Of a stretch of 33,646 nucleotides of DNA, positions 29,560 through 33,646 are shown piece after piece. The translations under genes were made by a program, and so were the position numbers. Below the pieces are notes generated by a model, which worked only from the letters and a program-made list of their open reading frames with translations, did not search any database and had not been told where the DNA came from. Origin of the DNA: Oscillospiraceae bacterium (GTDB lineage Bacteria; Bacillota; Clostridia; Oscillospirales; Oscillospiraceae); the NCBI GenBank assembly GCA_017502285.1, contig JAFVVH010000029.1, positions 1 through 33,646 of the forward strand, in the 5' to 3' direction. The stretch's first letter is position 1; each line of letters starts with the position of its first letter.

Positions 29560-30679
29560 ATTCCTCTCCCTCCTCTCTCACTCGTCTCATTACCTGATGG
29601 CCCGGTCCGGCCACATTTCCCACGGCGAAGACCACCTTGCCCCGGGGAACATGAACCAGCGGAAGTTCTCCGGCCTGCGAAAAACGACATATCTCAAGCT
29701 GGGGCGCCTTCTTCAGAATGGCCCGGGCCGCCGTTTTCTGGGACGCGCCCAGCAGCCACACCTGAGCCGGCTGCAGCGCCTGCGCCACCATGACCATATG
29801 CTCGGTGCGGTAACCGCGATCCGGTCTGTTATTGATCAGAAGGATGAGATCCCCGCGGTCCCAGCCAAGCCGTTTTGCCAGCCGTTCAAACACCATCTGG
29901 GTCGACTGTGGATCGTTGATGGACAGGCCATTGACAAAGATCCCACCGCCGGGCAAGTAGTGCAAAGACAGCGCATAGGGATCCCGCTGGTAATGGAGCA
30001 TCCCCTTCAGCGCGGTTTCTTCCGGGACACCCAAGTAACGGCAGACGGACAATGCCAGGGCCAGATTTTCCGGAAACTCAAACTCGGGCTCATTCCCTTT
30101 GGGACGAGCCAGTTCTGTCCGGCAGCCGATTTGTTCCCCGTTGCGGGCCAGCTGTGAAAAGAACCGCTCATCCGCAGTAAATAGAACCCCATTTTGGGGT
30201 ATGGTATTGGATAGAGCGTCGCAAATTTCCTCCAAAGTCTCTCCCATTTCCGCGGTATGATCCAAACGCACATTGGTAATGACGCCGATATCAGCCCGAA
30301 CCATTTCATGCTGCGTTACACGCTGCAAGGCAGGGTCTACCGCCATGCATTCCAAAACCAGAATTTTGGCATCCTCCCGCACCGCCAAACGGAGCATATC
30401 AAGCTGCTCTCGGATATTGGCCCGTCCGCGCCGAATCAAAGGCCGGGCCGTATCATCTGTTCCGATCATCATGGGGACCGTTCCGGTCGTCTTGCAGAAC
30501 ACCCTAAATCCGCCGGCACGAAGCCCCGCATCGATCAGCCGGGTGACTGTGGACTTTCCCCGGATCCCGTTTACATAGATCACATGCTGCAGTTTTTTCC
30601 GGTTCTGAAGGGCATGGCGCCGTTCCAGTGCCAGATATGCCAGAATGACAACAAGCAGGCCAGCTGCGATCCACGCCAT
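29549..30679 (-). CDS. pgsB: Poly-gamma-glutamate synthase ligase subunit PgsB/CapB
   Basis: A 376-residue Mur-ligase-like amide ligase that uses ATP to add glutamate to the growing chain. It has an N-terminal membrane anchor (IAAGLLVVILAYLAL), the ATP-binding P-loop YVNGIRGKSTVTRLI (about 33-47), GTDDTARPLIRRGRANIREQ, ITNVRLDHTAEMG, and LILLINNRPDRGYRTEH. The length is close to Bacillus PgsB (393). The ATG follows GAGGAGGG. It is the first gene of the pgs operon, which has a promoter about 65 bases upstream. All core motifs are intact, so the ligase should be active. Confidence 0.94.
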   Translation of the reverse strand: MAWIAAGLLVVILAYLALERRHALQNRKKLQHVIYVNGIRGKSTVTRLIDAGLRAGGFRVFCKTTGTVPMMIGTDDTARPLIRRGRANIREQLDMLRLAVREDAKILVLECMAVDPALQRVTQHEMVRADIGVITNVRLDHTAEMGETLEEICDALSNTIPQNGVLFTADERFFSQLARNGEQIGCRTELARPKGNEPEFEFPENLALALSVCRYLGVPEETALKGMLHYQRDPYALSLHYLPGGGIFVNGLSINDPQSTQMVFERLAKRLGWDRGDLILLINNRPDRGYRTEHMVMVAQALQPAQVWLLGASQKTAARAILKKAPQLEICRFSQAGELPLVHVPRGKVVFAVGNVAGPGHQVMRRVREEGEEYVP

Positions 30680-30753
30680 GTTTTCCCTCCTCTGCCCCTG
30701 TAAAGCTGCTTTCCTTATTGCAAAACGAAAATTTTTTAAGAAATTTCAAAAAA

Positions 30754-30782
30754 ATCCTACCACATTCCACTGGAAAAGTAAA
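30754..30782 (-). promoter_or_regulatory. Likely pgs operon promoter
   Basis: On the minus strand TTTACT (30782-30777) and TAGGAT (30759-30754) are 17 bp apart. The leader of about 65 bases is very AT-rich. The 30680-30965 gap also holds the terminator of the oxidoreductase gene; I see nothing else in it. Confidence 0.6.
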
Positions 30783-30903
30783 GTATTCGCAGTTGTTTGT
30801 AAGCCTCAACAGTCCCTTCTCTTATATGGCAAAACCTCTCCCGCCATCCGCCCCCACACCAATTGATTAAGGGACAAAAGGGATCTTTCAGATCATGCAA
30901 ACA

Positions 30904-30939
30904 AAAACCGCGCGGACCCATTTGGGTCCGCGCGGTTTT
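30904..30939 (-). terminator. Terminator after the pyruvate oxidoreductase gene
   Basis: AAAACCGCGCGGACCC and GGGTCCGCGCGGTTTT form a 16-bp perfect stem with a four-base loop, and TTTTTGTTTG follows on the minus strand. Confidence 0.93.
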
Positions 30940-30965
30940 GTTTGCTTGTTGCTCGCTTTTGGCGA

Positions 30966-33646
30966 TCAAGCCTCGTACATCTTCTCCAGGCGCAGCAGCT
31001 TCTCGTAGCGGGCCTTGGCAGCCTCCTCGGACTGAGCGAAGAGAGCAGTGGCGCGCTCGGGGAAGGAGCGAGTCAGAGCGGAGTAGCGGGCCTCGTTCAT
31101 CAGGAACTCCTGATAGCCGCCGGCGGGAGCCTTGCTGTCGATGATGAAGGGGTTCTTGCCCTCGGCCTTCAGAGCGGGGTTGAAACGGAACATGTTCCAG
31201 TAACCGCACTCCACAGCCTTCTTCATCTCAGCCTGGCAGTTGGTCATGCCGCCCTTGATGGAGTGCATCTCACAGGGAGCGTAACCGATGATGAGGGAGG
31301 GACCGGGATAAGCCTCGGCCTCGGCAATGGCCTTCAGGGTCTGAGCCATGTTGGCGCCCATAGCCACCTGAGCCACGTAGACGTAGCCATAGCTCATAGC
31401 GATCTCAGCCAGAGACTTCTTGGCGATCTCCTTACCGGCAGCGGCGAACTGAGCCACCTGACCGATGTTGGAAGCCTTGGAAGCCTGACCGCCGGTGTTG
31501 GAGTAAACCTCAGTATCGAACACGAAGACATTCACGTCCTCGCCGGAAGCCAGAACGTGGTCCAGACCGCCGAAGCCGATGTCGTAAGCCCAGCCGTCGC
31601 CGCCGAAGATCCACATGGACTTCTTGGACAGGTACTCCTTCTCAGCCAGAACAGCGGGAGCGGTGGGGCAGCCGGCAGCGGCAGCCTTCTCCAGCTCGGC
31701 AACCAGAACCTTGGTAGCCTCACCGTTGGCCTCGCCGTTCTCGGCGGTAGCCTTGAACTGCTCGGCAGCGGCCTTGAACTCGGCAGAAGCCTTGTCGGAA
31801 GCGGCCATCTCGTCGATCTGAGCGATCAGACGGGCACGGATCGCCTTCTGGCCCAGATACATACCCAGACCGTGCTCGGCGTTATCCTCGAACAGGGAGT
31901 TGGCCCAAGCGGGACCCTTGCCCTCGGCATTGGTGGTGTAGGGAGCGGTAGCGGAAGGACCACCCCAGATGGAGGAACAGCCGGTGGCGTTGGAGATATA
32001 CATGCGATCGCCGAACAGCTGAGTGATCAGGCGGGCATAGGCAGTCTCGGCACAGCCGGCGCAGGAGCCGGAGAACTCGAGCAGGGGAGTCTTGAACTGG
32101 CTGCCCTTGACGGTGTTGTCGGCCACGTCTTCCTTGACGGTGACATTGGCGACGGTGTAATCGAAGGCGGCCTGCTGTTCCTTCTCCTCCTCCAGAGGCT
32201 TCATGACCAGAGACTTGGTGGGGCAGATGCCCACGCAGACGCCGCAGCCCATGCAGTCCAGGGGAGAGACGGACAGAGTGTAGGTGTAAACGCCCTTGCC
32301 CTTGCCAGCCTTGACGGGAGCGCTCTTCAGGACAGCGGGAGCGGCAGCGGCCTCGGCCTCGGTCATGGCGTAGGGACGGATGGTAGCGTGGGGGCAGACG
32401 AAGGAGCACTGGTTACACTGGATACAGGTCTCGGGGTTCCAGCTGGGAACGGAGACGGACACGCCGCGCTTCTCGTAGGCGGCAGCACCCAGTTCGAAGG
32501 TGCCGTCGGCATGGTTAACGAAGGCAGACACAGGCAGGCTGTCGCCGTCCATCTTGTCCACGGGCAGCAGGATGTCGCCCACCATCTTGACCAGCTTCTC
32601 CTTGCCTTCCAGCTTGGCAGCCTCGGCAGTGTCAGCGGCGTTGGCCCACTCGGCGGGGATGGCGATCTTCTTGTAGGCAGTGGCACCGGCATCGATGGCC
32701 TTGTGGTTCATCTCCACGATGTCCATACCCTTCTTGGAGTAGGACTTGGTGGCAGCGTCCTTCATGTACTGGATCGCCTCAGCCTCGGGCATGACCTTGG
32801 CCAGAGAGAAGAAGGCAGACTGCAGGATGGTGTTGGTGCGCTTGCCCATGCCGATCTCCAGAGCCAGGTCGATGGCGTTGATGGTGTACAGCTGGATGTT
32901 GTTCTGGGCAATGTAGCGCTTGGCGCTGGCGGACAGGTGCTGAGCCAGTTCCTCCTCGGACCACTGGCAGTTGATCATGAACACACCGCCGGGCTTCACG
33001 TCGCGGACCATGGGGAAGTCCTTGATGATATAGGAGGGGTTGTGGCAGGCCACGAAGTCGGCCTTGTTGATGTAGTAGGGGCTCTTGATGGCCTTGTCAC
33101 CGAAGCGCAGGTGACTGATGGTCACGCCGCCGGTCTTCTTGGAGTCGTACTGGAAGTAGGCCTGCACGTACTTGTCGGTGTGGTCGCCGATGATCTTGAT
33201 GGAGTTCTTGTTGGCGCCCACGGTGCCGTCGCCGCCCAGACCCCAGAACTTGCACTCGATGGTGCCTTCCGCGGCGGTGTTGGGGGCGGGCTTCTCTTCC
33301 AGAGACAGGAAGGTCACGTCGTCGTTGATGCCCAGAGTGAACTGACGCTTGGGCTGATCCTTGGCCAGCTCCTCGTACACAGCGAACACGCTGGCGGGGG
33401 GAGTATCCTTGGAGCCCAGACCGTAACGGCCGCCGATGACGGTCTTATCGGTAATGCCGGCCTCGGCCAGAGCGGTGATCACGTCCAGATACATGGGCTC
33501 GCCCAGAGCGCCGGGCTCCTTGGTGCGGTCCAGAACAGCGATCTTCTTGGCGGTGGCGGGGATGGCGGCCAGCAGCTTGTCAGCGCGGAAGGGGCGGTAC
33601 AGGCGAACCTTGACCAGACCCACCTTCTCGCCCTTGGCGTTCAGGT
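30966..33646 (-). CDS. nifJ: Pyruvate:ferredoxin (flavodoxin) oxidoreductase, C-terminal 890 residues
   Basis: The C-terminal three-quarters of the single-chain enzyme that oxidises pyruvate to acetyl-CoA and CO2 and reduces ferredoxin. The frame is open to the right edge, so about 290 N-terminal residues are missing. Visible parts in order are the domain II end (KVRLYRPFRADKLL), the gamma domain, and two 4Fe-4S clusters: CIQCNQCSFVCPHA and CMGCGVCVGICPTK. The TPP domain follows, with the single-cluster Cys in SGSCAGCAETAYARL, SNATGCSSIWG, and the TPP/Mg motif GDGWAYDIGFGGLDHVLASG plus DTEVYSNTGGQASK. Codon choice is extremely biased, as expected for a highly expressed central-metabolism gene. 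Its reduced ferredoxin could feed the NADPH-motif-less reductase at 1548. Confidence 0.96.
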   Translation of the reverse strand, partial: LNAKGEKVGLVKVRLYRPFRADKLLAAIPATAKKIAVLDRTKEPGALGEPMYLDVITALAEAGITDKTVIGGRYGLGSKDTPPASVFAVYEELAKDQPKRQFTLGINDDVTFLSLEEKPAPNTAAEGTIECKFWGLGGDGTVGANKNSIKIIGDHTDKYVQAYFQYDSKKTGGVTISHLRFGDKAIKSPYYINKADFVACHNPSYIIKDFPMVRDVKPGGVFMINCQWSEEELAQHLSASAKRYIAQNNIQLYTINAIDLALEIGMGKRTNTILQSAFFSLAKVMPEAEAIQYMKDAATKSYSKKGMDIVEMNHKAIDAGATAYKKIAIPAEWANAADTAEAAKLEGKEKLVKMVGDILLPVDKMDGDSLPVSAFVNHADGTFELGAAAYEKRGVSVSVPSWNPETCIQCNQCSFVCPHATIRPYAMTEAEAAAAPAVLKSAPVKAGKGKGVYTYTLSVSPLDCMGCGVCVGICPTKSLVMKPLEEEKEQQAAFDYTVANVTVKEDVADNTVKGSQFKTPLLEFSGSCAGCAETAYARLITQLFGDRMYISNATGCSSIWGGPSATAPYTTNAEGKGPAWANSLFEDNAEHGLGMYLGQKAIRARLIAQIDEMAASDKASAEFKAAAEQFKATAENGEANGEATKVLVAELEKAAAAGCPTAPAVLAEKEYLSKKSMWIFGGDGWAYDIGFGGLDHVLASGEDVNVFVFDTEVYSNTGGQASKASNIGQVAQFAAAGKEIAKKSLAEIAMSYGYVYVAQVAMGANMAQTLKAIAEAEAYPGPSLIIGYAPCEMHSIKGGMTNCQAEMKKAVECGYWNMFRFNPALKAEGKNPFIIDSKAPAGGYQEFLMNEARYSALTRSFPERATALFAQSEEAAKARYEKLLRLEKMYEA

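Noticed and set aside
1..33646. CRISPR array, insertion sequence or prophage genes
   Set aside because: No regularly spaced repeats, transposase, or phage structural or packaging genes were seen; the only mobile signature is the tRNA repeat pair.

Overview
The window looks like a chromosomal piece of a GC-rich, anaerobic, spore-forming clostridium. It resembles the Oscillospiraceae group (Flavonifractor or Lawsonibacter-like), but that placement is inferred from gene content and codon bias, not from a marker gene. The anaerobe evidence is an oxygen-sensitive class III ribonucleotide reductase and a pyruvate:ferredoxin oxidoreductase, one at each end and both cut by the window edge. The spore evidence is SpoIID behind a sigma-E-like promoter. 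LexA, an AT-light Gram-positive promoter style, strong Shine-Dalgarno sites and two classic riboswitches fit Firmicutes.

Positions 1-9000, mostly plus strand: the 3' end of nrdD with a fused redoxin domain; a thioredoxin-reductase-like flavoprotein that lacks the NADPH motif; autoregulated lexA; the serC-serA serine operon; a ferritin-like protein and a PaaI-type thioesterase on divergent strands; then a lysine riboswitch with its terminator in front of an NhaC-family transporter, most likely for lysine.

Positions 9000-18200, mostly minus strand: TPP-riboswitch-controlled thiT, mnmA with a small membrane protein, spoIID, the plus-strand pair glf and a family 2 glycosyltransferase, then azlC-azlD-greA, a small P-loop protein and pgi.

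Positions 18300-21100: an intact tRNA-Val(GAC) gene whose 3' part plus terminator is repeated perfectly (85 bp) 2.6 kb away. Between the two copies lie only two minus-strand genes, more AT-rich than their neighbours: a 556-residue protein built like a polymorphic toxin and a 203-residue partner that may be its immunity protein. No integrase is present. This looks like a minimal tRNA-targeted toxin/immunity islet.

Positions 21100-30700, all minus strand: two adjacent transcription units that appear to form one poly-gamma-glutamate (PGA) system. The promoter-proximal unit has pgsB, pgsC, a PgsW-like protein, an orphan CitB/DcuR-type response regulator whose phospho-acceptor Asp is Glu, and an M14-type zinc lipoprotein. 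The second unit has a gamma-glutamyltransferase lipoprotein, a small lipoprotein (DUF6305-like), a DctM-like permease, a 48-residue membrane protein and a second membrane-anchored M14/AstE-type zinc enzyme. The inferred logic is synthesis and export of PGA, extracellular cleavage or transfer by the transferase and zinc hydrolases, and possible recovery of glutamate or short oligomers by the permease. No pgsA is seen in the window.
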